A stretch of 64,000 nucleotides of DNA from Candidatus Omnitrophota bacterium (GTDB lineage: Bacteria; Hinthialibacterota; Hinthialibacteria; Hinthialibacterales; JAKPRU01): positions 59,141-123,140 of the forward strand of contig JAKQSI010000067.1 in NCBI GenBank assembly GCA_029570205.1. The letters run 5' to 3'. A program made the position numbers and the translations under genes. The number at the start of each line of letters is the position of its first letter. The first letter of the stretch is position 1. Below, piece by piece: positions 25,516-33,519 of this stretch. The notes under the pieces are model-generated. The model was not told where the DNA came from. It made no database searches and saw only the letters and a list, made by a program, of their open reading frames with translations.

Positions 25516-26897
25516 TTCAGCCGAATCCGTACATATCGCATCGTACCGCCGACATCCCCGAACAGATCAAGCGTATCCGACGGCTTGCATCCGGCGCGTA
25601 CGGTTGCTGTAAAAAAGGCCTGAAGGGGGGTCTGCAATTTGACTACAATCGGTTCACCATGGCTTCCATCCGGAAAGATTTCTGTCAGGCGGTGTTCCGA
25701 AATAGACGTTCCTTCCGCATTCGTTCCATTAACATAGTAGAACGCATATAGCCGTCCATCTTTGGTAACATGAAATCGCCCGTCGCCCGTGCGTTCTCCG
25801 CCCAGGCCCTCACCGCCCTCAACCAGCGCGTTACGGACAATTACTTTGCCGTCGCGGATCAACGCATATTCAAGGGAGAATCGCTGTTTTTCATTCGGGA
25901 AGAATTTCTCGCGCAGGCGCTCATCGAGGGCGCGTTCGCTCCAGAGGACAAAGACATCGCCGTTATCGGAAATAGACATGTCCATCGGGGAGATCCCGCC
26001 GCAGGTTTTGTCGCGGGAGGAGATTTCGACCCAATCGTGAAACTTGCCGGTGGGAATGTCATCGCTCCAGCAATAGAAAAGCCGTCGGAAATCGTAATCC
26101 CATTTTTGCCCCGTGATTTGGAACTTGTATTCCCGCCAGGCATTGTACGGTTCAACAATGTCACTGACGCCGCAAAAGTAGACGGCACGGTTTTTCAGGG
26201 CGACGGCGGGATAGCAGGTTCGAATCGGCTGGGGTGTGTCATATTCCGCGCCGAACGGCCAGACCAGTTTCCCCTGTGCGGACCAGTTTCCGTCCCGATC
26301 CCGAAATGCCCACTCCGAGTGCGTGTAGCCGACATTCTGAAACAGGATCAGTTCTCCATTGTTCCCATCGGCTACAAAGCTGCGATAAGAGTGTTCGGCC
26401 AATGTCGGCTCCCCGTCCCATTTCGGCAGGAGGGTTTTATATCCCGCTTTCGGTTTTTTAGCGGAGAACTCCAGGATTTCGGGTCTCGATGGGCCGTTGT
26501 ACGTATCGGGTTCCGTGAGTGTCGGGTTAATCGAGAGGAACACGCGGCCGTCATAAAATGCAACCAGCGGGGAAGGCTCCCGTGTGCGGCCCTCGCCTTT
26601 GTATATCGGCTCCCATCCCTTGTCGGTGCGCCGGAACAGCATGGGGAGGCAGTTATTCAGCGGCGAGGCATCCGGAATTGTCTCTATACCGCTCGCGAAG
26701 ACGGTTTTACCGACGCGGACAATACTTGTATTGCCGTGACACCACATCGGATTCGCGCCGTTATTGGCCGGTTGATAGGAGTAAACTTCTTCCTCTACTT
26801 CGACGATGGGTGAGAGCGGCTTCGACTTTGCTCCATCGGAAAGTGAAGCGGACAGCATCACGGTGGAAACGATCAGGATCCTCACAGTAATACGCAT
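25512..26897 (-). CDS. Exported sialidase-like/propeller protein, function unknown
   Basis: 461 residues with a clear signal peptide (IRILIVSTVMLSASLSDGA). The body is beta-rich with recurring blades (GKTVFASGIE, DGRVFLSINP, NRAVYFCGVSD, NGDVFVLWSE, DGRLYAFYYVNG), the spacing expected of a five- or six-bladed propeller such as sialidase-fold proteins. I see no proper Asp-box series, so enzymatic activity is unproven. ATG 26897 has AGGAGG. It follows another exported propeller gene by 18 bases, in a cluster with a glycosyltransferase and a Gfo/Idh/MocA oxidoreductase, suggesting carbohydrate sensing or binding. Confidence 0.75.
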   Translation of the reverse strand: MRITVRILIVSTVMLSASLSDGAKSKPLSPIVEVEEEVYSYQPANNGANPMWCHGNTSIVRVGKTVFASGIETIPDASPLNNCLPMLFRRTDKGWEPIYKGEGRTREPSPLVAFYDGRVFLSINPTLTEPDTYNGPSRPEILEFSAKKPKAGYKTLLPKWDGEPTLAEHSYRSFVADGNNGELILFQNVGYTHSEWAFRDRDGNWSAQGKLVWPFGAEYDTPQPIRTCYPAVALKNRAVYFCGVSDIVEPYNAWREYKFQITGQKWDYDFRRLFYCWSDDIPTGKFHDWVEISSRDKTCGGISPMDMSISDNGDVFVLWSERALDERLREKFFPNEKQRFSLEYALIRDGKVIVRNALVEGGEGLGGERTGDGRFHVTKDGRLYAFYYVNGTNAEGTSISEHRLTEIFPDGSHGEPIVVKLQTPLQAFFTATVRAGCKPSDTLDLFGDVGGTMRYVRIRLK

Positions 26898-26915
26898 GAA
26901 AATGCCTCCTGTATG

Positions 26916-28466
26916 TTATTCGATTCTTTCGCTCTCCGGAATATGAAGCAGCGTAATGGAATTGTGTTTAAAGAGAGACTTCTTTTTCTCCCCGATCGTG
27001 TATTCGTACTCAACGAACGCGCCGTTCCAGCAGATAAATAGTCGTTCGCCCCGATCATCCAGTCGAACGGAAAACGCGCCGCTGGGAGTGTAGCCGTATT
27101 GATCATAGTAATACGGAGTAAGAAAGGCGAGGATTTTTCTTTCGCCGGTTTGGGTGTCGTACTGGACCACCGGGGAACCGTCGTTATTGGCTTCGCCGTG
27201 CGCGCCGGGAGCATAGTAGATATATCGTCCCCCGGGACTCCGCTGCATGGAGGTCGTGTATCGTTCCTCACCGGGCCAGTTGATTCCGAGGTCTTTGATT
27301 TCCTCGGTTTCCGGGTTGAATGTGAACAATTCTCCTTCGTGGGTTGTTCCGTAGAACAACCCGTCCGGAGCCTTACTCTCGGTCACCGCTCTCATGGGGC
27401 TGACGGCGCCGCCTTTGTAGTCTCCCACTTGTTCGGTCGGGGGCATCTCGGCGTTCAGTAATCTGAACCGATTTTTCGAGGGATCGTATTCGATGAGGCG
27501 GCGCTTGGGATCGGACGGATGCTGGTTGCAGGTATAGACCTTGCCGGCGGCCTCATCGATCAGGAAGGTACGGTTGGACCAGACCATTCCCTCCGGCAGG
27601 TATCCGGCCCAGTTTACTTTCTGATAGTCGATATCCCAGGCGAGGAACTCGCAATAATAGCCGACGGCGTAGAGCATTCGCCGTTTTGTATCCACGCGAT
27701 GGCCCGGCCAGGAGGCCCGGAGCATCGGAACGCCGAAATCGCAAAACTCTTTTGTTTCGACGTTGTACGCCATGATATGCCCGCCGGTGTATCCGGTTGC
27801 AAAATCCTCCTCGTGTACGTCGGGATATTTTGACCAGTATGTGCAGAACCACAGGTATGGGCCATCCAGGAAATCCAGGTTGCCGTGGATTTTCCCTTCG
27901 GAGAACACATTCTCGGCGCGTCCCAGGGCATCGTTGATTTCCCGGGACAGACCGAACGAGAGCCTGGCAGGATCGTATTCCACGATATACAGGTGAGCAT
28001 TGTAGCTCCCGTTGTCCCCGATGGCGGTATAGAACTTTCCGTTTGGAGGATAGTAGGCGGATTGGCTCCAGCTTGCCCAGAATGCCCGGTGATGATCGTC
28101 CACCGGTTCGGGGAAAAATCGCGGCGTCGCCGGAATGACGCCGAATTCGACTTTCGGCGGAGTTTTGGCCATGGTGAAATACTTCCCCTCGAACGGCTTG
28201 ATGTGTTGGGGGGGGACAAGCATCTTCTTGTCCTGATCCACCACGACGCGCCCGGTATAGAGGAGATTTTCCTTGTCCAGTTTCTCGGCGGTTTTTTTCT
28301 CGGCGAGGGCCTCTTCGCTCAGATTCTCGGTGTCCGGCTCGGAGACATACCGGGAGGGGATATGTTTCGCCTTAGCATAGACCTCCGGTGCGGCGGTCCG
28401 GCCGGTCAAGACCGCAGGTCCGATCAGGCACAATGTCAACAGGAATGGGAAGATTCGCCTGGTCAT
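26916..28466 (-). CDS. Exported beta-propeller protein, function unknown
   Basis: 516 residues starting at MTRRIFPFLL with a GGAGGT box; the signal peptide runs to about residue 27. The body has repeated blade motifs (NGKFYTAIGDNGSYNAHLYI, VEYDPARLSFG, AGKVYTCNQHPSDPKRRLIE, DGLFYGTTHEGELFTFNPET, GGRYIYYAPGAHG), typical of a six- or seven-bladed WD40/YVTN-like propeller. It resembles the larger propeller encoded at 58.7-60.7 kb in style (FNPET, YDP, GKVY phrases). It is probably periplasmic or surface-attached. The role may be carbohydrate binding or oxidation; no catalytic residues could be assigned. Confidence 0.77.
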   Translation of the reverse strand: MTRRIFPFLLTLCLIGPAVLTGRTAAPEVYAKAKHIPSRYVSEPDTENLSEEALAEKKTAEKLDKENLLYTGRVVVDQDKKMLVPPQHIKPFEGKYFTMAKTPPKVEFGVIPATPRFFPEPVDDHHRAFWASWSQSAYYPPNGKFYTAIGDNGSYNAHLYIVEYDPARLSFGLSREINDALGRAENVFSEGKIHGNLDFLDGPYLWFCTYWSKYPDVHEEDFATGYTGGHIMAYNVETKEFCDFGVPMLRASWPGHRVDTKRRMLYAVGYYCEFLAWDIDYQKVNWAGYLPEGMVWSNRTFLIDEAAGKVYTCNQHPSDPKRRLIEYDPSKNRFRLLNAEMPPTEQVGDYKGGAVSPMRAVTESKAPDGLFYGTTHEGELFTFNPETEEIKDLGINWPGEERYTTSMQRSPGGRYIYYAPGAHGEANNDGSPVVQYDTQTGERKILAFLTPYYYDQYGYTPSGAFSVRLDDRGERLFICWNGAFVEYEYTIGEKKKSLFKHNSITLLHIPESERIE

Positions 28467-28710
28467 GGTCAACCTCCATGCGTTCCGTTTTGATGGATGC
28501 CCTTCGATTCCGACATTGTGCGGGCATCTTAGCATCTTTGACGCAAATGGTAATCCGTTCCAAGGCGCTGGGTTCGATGGAGCGCTGGGGTGTCTCAAGA
28601 CTCGCGGATTGTGAAACAGGGTTGTTTATCCTCTCCCCCAGGATCGGACAGATACAGAGGGGCGAGAGTGTCGGACGGGTCATCCCCCACCCAAGCTGCC
28701 CGTGCCGCCC

Positions 28711-29940
28711 TCACGCTTCTCCCTTGTGATTCCGGCGGGCACGGATTTGTTGCGCCTCCCACAGCTTATCGAGAATCCTCTCCAGCACAGCATAGCAAAA
28801 CACCTGCATTCCCGACAGAACCAGGACCGCACCCAGCGCGACACGGGTCCAATGTTCGTGTATCTGACGTTCGGCTATGTACTGAAATAATGGTTTCGTG
28901 TTAATCATCACACCCGCAAGAATACAAAAGATCGCGACAACCGCGAATTTGCCGGTTAAAAACCGCCTACCTTCCGGGCGATAGAAACCATGGATAAACG
29001 CCACTACACGGTTTGCCAATAATCCCACGCTGATCAGCATCAGCCCGCCCACGGCAAAGGTTATCACAGCCAGCAGGCGATAAATCCGATCCTCCGGGAC
29101 ATTTTGGAATTGCAGATAGTGCAACACCGGCCCCAACCCGTACGCCACGGCGAGAAGCAGCAAGAGCAGCCCCGCCGCCCCGAAACACTTGAGCGGTTGA
29201 TACAGTAAAGCAATCTCCCCGATGGTATAAAGGAATCGCGCGCCGTCTTTGATAACCGAAAGTTTCGATCTCCCCACACGCTCCTTGTAGCTCATCTCAA
29301 TTTCCTCGATCCGAAGTTCGGGATCGAAGATGGCCCGACAACTCATCGCCGGGGTAAAGTGCAATCCATCGGGAAGCGGATACAGCCTGTCCAGGGAATC
29401 CCGGCGGATCACCCGCATTCCACTGGCGGTGTCGCTGACCTTCGACCCCGCCAATACATTCAGAATTGTGCGAAAAATCCGGTTCCCGACTCGGCGGATG
29501 CGGGGCATTTCGGAATGCGGCCCCATGCGGGACCCGATACATACATCCGCTCCCGTCGAAAGGAGTTTCTGAATCATCGGGATGAATTGGAGCGGATCGC
29601 AGGTTCCATCCCCATCCAGAAAGGAAACCAGAGAGCCGCGAGCCTGCTCGAACCCGAACTTGATTGCCGCGCCGTAGCCCCGGTTCTGCGGAAACGCAAA
29701 TACCCGCAGTTCCGGCTCGAATTGGCGCGCAATTTCCTCCGTGCGGTCGGTGGAACCGTCCGAGATCAGAATTACCTCCACCGATCGGCAGGGGGTTTGC
29801 CGGCAGATCGGACCCCGGGCATCCAGGCAGCGCCGAATCGTGCTTCCGATTGCCTCTTCCTCATTGAAAGCGGGGATGATAATCGACAAAGTCGGCGCTT
29901 CACCCGTTGAAGGCTCGACGGGATGGGCGGTCTCGCTCAC
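28711..29940 (-). CDS. GT2 glycosyltransferase, dolichol-phosphate-mannose-synthase-like
   Basis: 409 residues. The cytoplasmic GT2 domain (about 18-240) has the family opening LSIIIPAFNEEEAIGSTI, an ILISDGSTDRTEEI loop and the metal-binding DGDGTCD (DxD). After it come four transmembrane helices (about 258-282, 293-315, 330-350, 372-393). This resembles DPM1/GtrB-type enzymes that load a sugar onto polyprenyl phosphate in the inner membrane. It starts with GTG 29940, preceded by AGGAG. It lies between exported propellers and a sugar-type oxidoreductase on the same strand, suggesting an envelope glycan role. Confidence 0.87.
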   Translation of the reverse strand: MSETAHPVEPSTGEAPTLSIIIPAFNEEEAIGSTIRRCLDARGPICRQTPCRSVEVILISDGSTDRTEEIARQFEPELRVFAFPQNRGYGAAIKFGFEQARGSLVSFLDGDGTCDPLQFIPMIQKLLSTGADVCIGSRMGPHSEMPRIRRVGNRIFRTILNVLAGSKVSDTASGMRVIRRDSLDRLYPLPDGLHFTPAMSCRAIFDPELRIEEIEMSYKERVGRSKLSVIKDGARFLYTIGEIALLYQPLKCFGAAGLLLLLLAVAYGLGPVLHYLQFQNVPEDRIYRLLAVITFAVGGLMLISVGLLANRVVAFIHGFYRPEGRRFLTGKFAVVAIFCILAGVMINTKPLFQYIAERQIHEHWTRVALGAVLVLSGMQVFCYAVLERILDKLWEAQQIRARRNHKGEA

Positions 29941-29972
29941 CGCTGGCTCCTTTTACGATTCGACGATGGCTG

Positions 29973-31214
29973 TCAAGCCTCGCGGATTTCCCGTTTCTCG
30001 CGGTCGTAGATCATGGCTCGTCCGGTGACATAAGCCATGTCGGACAGGATCACCGCCACGCCGTGCTGGTAGCCCGCGTCGATATTGGCGTTCGGCTGTT
30101 TGCGGCTGCGAAGGCACTGAAGCCAATTCTCCATGTGATGCGGCATCTCCACGCCGGGAATCATGTACTTGTCCGGGATGCGATCCGGGTCCGGGGTTCC
30201 TTTTGTAGTTAAGAACGGCTCGCTCCAGTTCGTGCAGTCGATGGTTCCGCGTGTGCCGTAGAATCGGGTATAGCTGTTGCTTCCGTTGCCGATGCAAGTG
30301 GAATAACTCACGAGAAACCCTTCCGGGTATTCCAGAATGGTTTGCACATTATCGGGGCAGGTTCGCGCGTCTTTATAGAAATACTTCCCGCCCATTGTGA
30401 CCGCTTTAGACGGGAACACCCCTTCCGTAATATAGTGGACCAGGTCGATAAAATGGACCATCAATCCACCGATGGGACCGGAAGAAAAATCCCGATATCC
30501 ATACCAGGCAGTGCATTGATCCGCATCGAACGGTCGATATGGGCGATGCATCAGGAAGGCTTTCCAGTCGGTATCCGATTCCTTGATATTACGATATCGT
30601 TCCTGCCAATACGGGATCAGGCTGTTACGGACTTGTTCCACTTTGCAGACATTCCCGATATAGCCGCCCTGAACAATTCGCCGTACTGCGGTAAATGAGG
30701 GCCAGCTGCGCAGCTGGGTTCCCATCTGCACGATTCGCCCGCTTTCTTTCACTGTATCGTAAGTGTCGATCAATTCGGTGAGGTCCATGGCAATCGGTTT
30801 TTCCTGATAGACATCCTTGCCGGCCAGCACGGAAGCCTTGAGAATGGTGCAATGCTGGTGATCCGGGCTGGCCGAGATCACGGCGTCAATGTCTTTCAAG
30901 GCCAGAAGATCCTGATAGTGGATGAATTGCCGGGGTTCTTTGCCGAAGAGTTCTTTGACCTTCCCGACGGCCCGTTGCCGCGCCTCGTTCCAGGGATCGC
31001 ACACAGCGGTGATTTCCACATTCTCCTGCTCGCTGAACCGATACGCTTCCGGTATGAGCGCATTGCAGCCCCGTTCGCCGGTGCCGATCACGCCGATGGA
31101 GATGCGGTCGTTCGCGCCGGGGACACGCGCCATGGCTCTGCCCGCCTGAATCGCGGCCATCGCGCCCGCGGTTCGGCCCAGGAATTGACGGCGATTCCAA
31201 GTGTGTTCCGACAT
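29973..31214 (-). CDS. Tat-exported Gfo/Idh/MocA-family oxidoreductase
   Basis: NAD(P)-dependent sugar or polyol dehydrogenase family. 413 residues with a twin-arginine signal (NRRQFLGRTAGAMAA), a Rossmann domain (ISIGVIGTGERGC near 35), the ISASPDHQH and EKPIAMDLTE (EKP motif) segments, and a C-terminal alpha/beta dimerisation domain. Tat export of folded, cofactor-loaded members is common in PVC-type genomes that break down complex glycans. ATG 31214 has AAGGAG eight bases upstream. The likely substrate is a sugar or sugar-amine; nothing here identifies which. Confidence 0.9.
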   Translation of the reverse strand: MSEHTWNRRQFLGRTAGAMAAIQAGRAMARVPGANDRISIGVIGTGERGCNALIPEAYRFSEQENVEITAVCDPWNEARQRAVGKVKELFGKEPRQFIHYQDLLALKDIDAVISASPDHQHCTILKASVLAGKDVYQEKPIAMDLTELIDTYDTVKESGRIVQMGTQLRSWPSFTAVRRIVQGGYIGNVCKVEQVRNSLIPYWQERYRNIKESDTDWKAFLMHRPYRPFDADQCTAWYGYRDFSSGPIGGLMVHFIDLVHYITEGVFPSKAVTMGGKYFYKDARTCPDNVQTILEYPEGFLVSYSTCIGNGSNSYTRFYGTRGTIDCTNWSEPFLTTKGTPDPDRIPDKYMIPGVEMPHHMENWLQCLRSRKQPNANIDAGYQHGVAVILSDMAYVTGRAMIYDREKREIREA

Positions 31215-31280
31215 GATGTATTCTCCTTTGATTTATGATATCCAGTAAATGGGGGGCACAATCTTCCAGCCTGTGAATTA

Positions 31281-31306
31281 CCACCGGCAGGATGCCGGCG
31301 CCACCC
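31281..31306 (-). repeat. Dispersed repeat B, copy 1
   Basis: On the minus strand this reads GGGTGGCGCCGGCATCCTGC followed by CGGTGG, nearly the same as 40747-40771 on the plus strand. Both lie in short intergenic gaps. A GGGCACGGAAGCCTGCCCTAC phrase at about 31346-31366 resembles part of repeat A. Confidence 0.6.
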
Positions 31307-31361
31307 ATTTTCCCTCACTCTGACCCTTTCCGACCGACCATGGCGGGCACGGAAGCCTGCC

Positions 31362-31601
31362 CTACTGTTTGTTTCGGTGTTCATGAATCCGTTCTTTGAT
31401 CCGGTTATACCATCTCCGAATAAAAGGGACATCCACCGAAAGCAACGCCAGGCCCGGCAATCCCAATATCCAACCCTGAAAAATCGGTATCAATCCGCCG
31501 ATCAACCCCAGGAGGACCAGAATCACACCCAAGGTAATTCGAAGGACTCTCAGTGCGGCCTTCCCGGCAGATTGAAAACGGCGATTGTCAAAGTAAAACA
31601 T
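31362..31601 (-). CDS. Small PGPGW-like membrane protein
   Basis: 79 residues with two hydrophobic helices separated by a short loop: RITLGVILVLLGLIGGLIP and GWILGLPGLALLS, followed by a basic tail (RRWYNRIKERIHEHRNKQ). The IP-x-x-x-GW-x-L-x-x-x-GLALL pattern resembles the PGPGW/DUF454-like family of small inner-membrane proteins of unknown role. It is divergent from the HTH membrane protein gene. The ribosome-binding site is poor, so the start is less certain than the frame. Confidence 0.65.
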   Translation of the reverse strand: MFYFDNRRFQSAGKAALRVLRITLGVILVLLGLIGGLIPIFQGWILGLPGLALLSVDVPFIRRWYNRIKERIHEHRNKQ

Positions 31602-31725
31602 GGCTTACATGCTAATCCTCTCTTCACGCGGAACCAAGGCAGGTGGCCCTCTGTCGGAACGGTTTGTCCTTTCGAAGACCGCACGGGTCGTGTATCCTTG
31701 GAGACACACCGGAGCGAACACGACG

Positions 31726-32193
31726 ATGGAATGGGTGATTTGCGGCGGATTGACCGTGCTGGATGCGGTGCTGCTGTGGTGGATTTTCGCGCTGCGGCGC
31801 GAAATTCGGCAGATCCGCGAAATAGCCGAAAGCCGCCACCCAGAAAATGCCCTCAGCGAAGAAGACCTTCGGGCGTTACAGAAATCCCTCACCACGCTGG
31901 TCGAAACCCTTGAATCGTACACCGAGGAACATCTGGGGGAAATGCGGAAACAGGTGGAATCCATGCGGGAATTGGCAAAGGAGATTCTTCGGATGCGTGA
32001 AACCGCTCCCGTGTCCAACGAACCGGGATCCTCACGAAGTGTCCGTATTCGTCCGGATACCTCGTTGATTGAACATCGCGAAAAGGAGAGAATCATCGCA
32101 CTGCATCGCCAGGGAAAAAGTGTCCAGGAAATTTCCCGGGCGCTTCAGGTCACCGCAGGCGAGGTAGAACTGGTGATCCGGCTGTCATCATGA
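31726..32193 (+). CDS. Membrane-anchored coiled-coil protein with C-terminal HTH
   Basis: 155 residues: one N-terminal transmembrane helix (VICGGLTVLDAVLLWWIFAL), a coiled coil (about 25-90) and a helix-turn-helix-like end (KERIIALHRQGKSVQEISRA...GEVELVI). The layout is like DUF6115/DUF2802-type proteins of unknown role. Its stop overlaps the purB start (ATGA, 32190-32193), so the two are translationally coupled. The HTH on a membrane anchor could tether DNA or a partner; this is speculation. The frame is open to 31600, but ATG 31726 fits the membrane helix. Confidence 0.75.
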   Translation: MEWVICGGLTVLDAVLLWWIFALRREIRQIREIAESRHPENALSEEDLRALQKSLTTLVETLESYTEEHLGEMRKQVESMRELAKEILRMRETAPVSNEPGSSRSVRIRPDTSLIEHREKERIIALHRQGKSVQEISRALQVTAGEVELVIRLSS

Positions 32194-33485
32194 TTGAACG
32201 ATACACCCGCCCTCAGATGGGGGCCATCTGGAGCGAGGAAAACAAGTACCGTACCTGGCTGCGGGTCGAAATTGCGGCCTGCCGCGCGATGTGCCGACTG
32301 GGAAAGGTCCCTCCGGACGCGCTCCGGGAGATTGAAGAAAAAGCCGATTTCGACATCCCTCGTATCCGCGAGCTGGAAAAAACCCTGGACCACGAAACCA
32401 TCGCGTTTCTCACAGCGGTGGGAGAGAAGGTGGGCCCGGCGTCGCGGTTCATTCATTTGGGATTAACCTCTTCCGACAAGTTGGATACGGCGGGCGCTCT
32501 CCAGCTGGTGCAGTCGCTCGATCTTATTGCGGAGGACCTTCAGAAACTCCGGCAGGCGGTCGGCGGGCGGGCGGTGCAGCACAAACATACCGTGATGATC
32601 GGCAGAACCCACGGCGTACATGCGGAACCGATCACATTCGGCCTGAAACTGGCGATCTGGTATGACGAGCTGAGACGGCATGTCATTCGTCTCGGGAATG
32701 TTCGCAGGAACATTGGGGTGGGTAAGATTTCCGGCGCAGTCGGTACGTATTCCCACGTGCAGCCGGAAGTGGAGTACATGGTGTGTAAGGATCTCGGCCT
32801 GGAACCGGCCCCCGTGTCCAACCAGATCATTCAGAGAGACCGTCATGCGGAGTATCTCAACGCTCTCGCGCTGCTCGGCTGCACATTGGAAAAGATGGCG
32901 TTCGAAATTCGGGGGCTGCAAAAGACCGAGGTTCACGAGGTGGAGGAACCGTTCCCGAAAGGGCAGAAGGGGTCCTCCTCCATGCCGCACAAGAAGAATC
33001 CCAATCTCTCCGAGCGAATTACCGGCCTGGCGCGTCTGCTGCGCGGCTATGCCCAGGTCGGCATGGAAAACGTGGCGCTATGGCACGAGCGAGATATTTC
33101 GCATTCCTCCAATGAGCGAGTCACCCTGGCAGATGCCTCCATTCTGGTCGATTACCTGCTTGACCGCATGACCTGGATTATTACCGACATGCGTGTTTTC
33201 CCGGAGCGCATGAAGAAGAATCTGGACCTGACCGGCGGCCTCATTTTCTCCCAGAAAGTTCTGCTTGCCCTCACCCAAGCCGGAATGTCACGCGAAGAGG
33301 CGTATGCCATTGTCCAGGAGAGTTCCATGAGAGTCTGGGAGGAAGGCGGCCATCTGCGCGATCTGCTGAAAGATCATCCGAAGGTCAAAGAAGTTCTCAG
33401 CGAAAAACAGCTGGAGGAATGCTTTGGTCTGGGGAATCTGCTGGAGATGGTCGATCTCATTTTTGAGCGGATTGGGTTGGTGTGA
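32190..33485 (+). CDS. purB: Adenylosuccinate lyase
   Basis: Acts twice in purine synthesis: SAICAR to AICAR plus fumarate, and adenylosuccinate to AMP plus fumarate. 431 residues, typical of the bacterial short form. Visible landmarks are IHLGLTSSDKLDT, GRTHGVHAEPITFGLK (catalytic His) and the fumarase/aspartase signature GSSSMPHKKNPNLSERI, with the catalytic Ser in the flexible loop. ATG 32190 overlaps the upstream stop and lacks its own strong ribosome-binding site. It converges on uvrC with a 34-base gap. Confidence 0.97.
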   Translation: MIERYTRPQMGAIWSEENKYRTWLRVEIAACRAMCRLGKVPPDALREIEEKADFDIPRIRELEKTLDHETIAFLTAVGEKVGPASRFIHLGLTSSDKLDTAGALQLVQSLDLIAEDLQKLRQAVGGRAVQHKHTVMIGRTHGVHAEPITFGLKLAIWYDELRRHVIRLGNVRRNIGVGKISGAVGTYSHVQPEVEYMVCKDLGLEPAPVSNQIIQRDRHAEYLNALALLGCTLEKMAFEIRGLQKTEVHEVEEPFPKGQKGSSSMPHKKNPNLSERITGLARLLRGYAQVGMENVALWHERDISHSSNERVTLADASILVDYLLDRMTWIITDMRVFPERMKKNLDLTGGLIFSQKVLLALTQAGMSREEAYAIVQESSMRVWEEGGHLRDLLKDHPKVKEVLSEKQLEECFGLGNLLEMVDLIFERIGLV

Positions 33486-33519
33486 AGAGAGGGAGAGGTG
33501 GACGGAGCAGACCGGAGAT

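Noticed and set aside
25770-26813. Open frame antisense to the propeller gene (347 codons)
   Set aside because: Antisense shadow; the minus-strand gene has a signal peptide and a strong AGGAGG.
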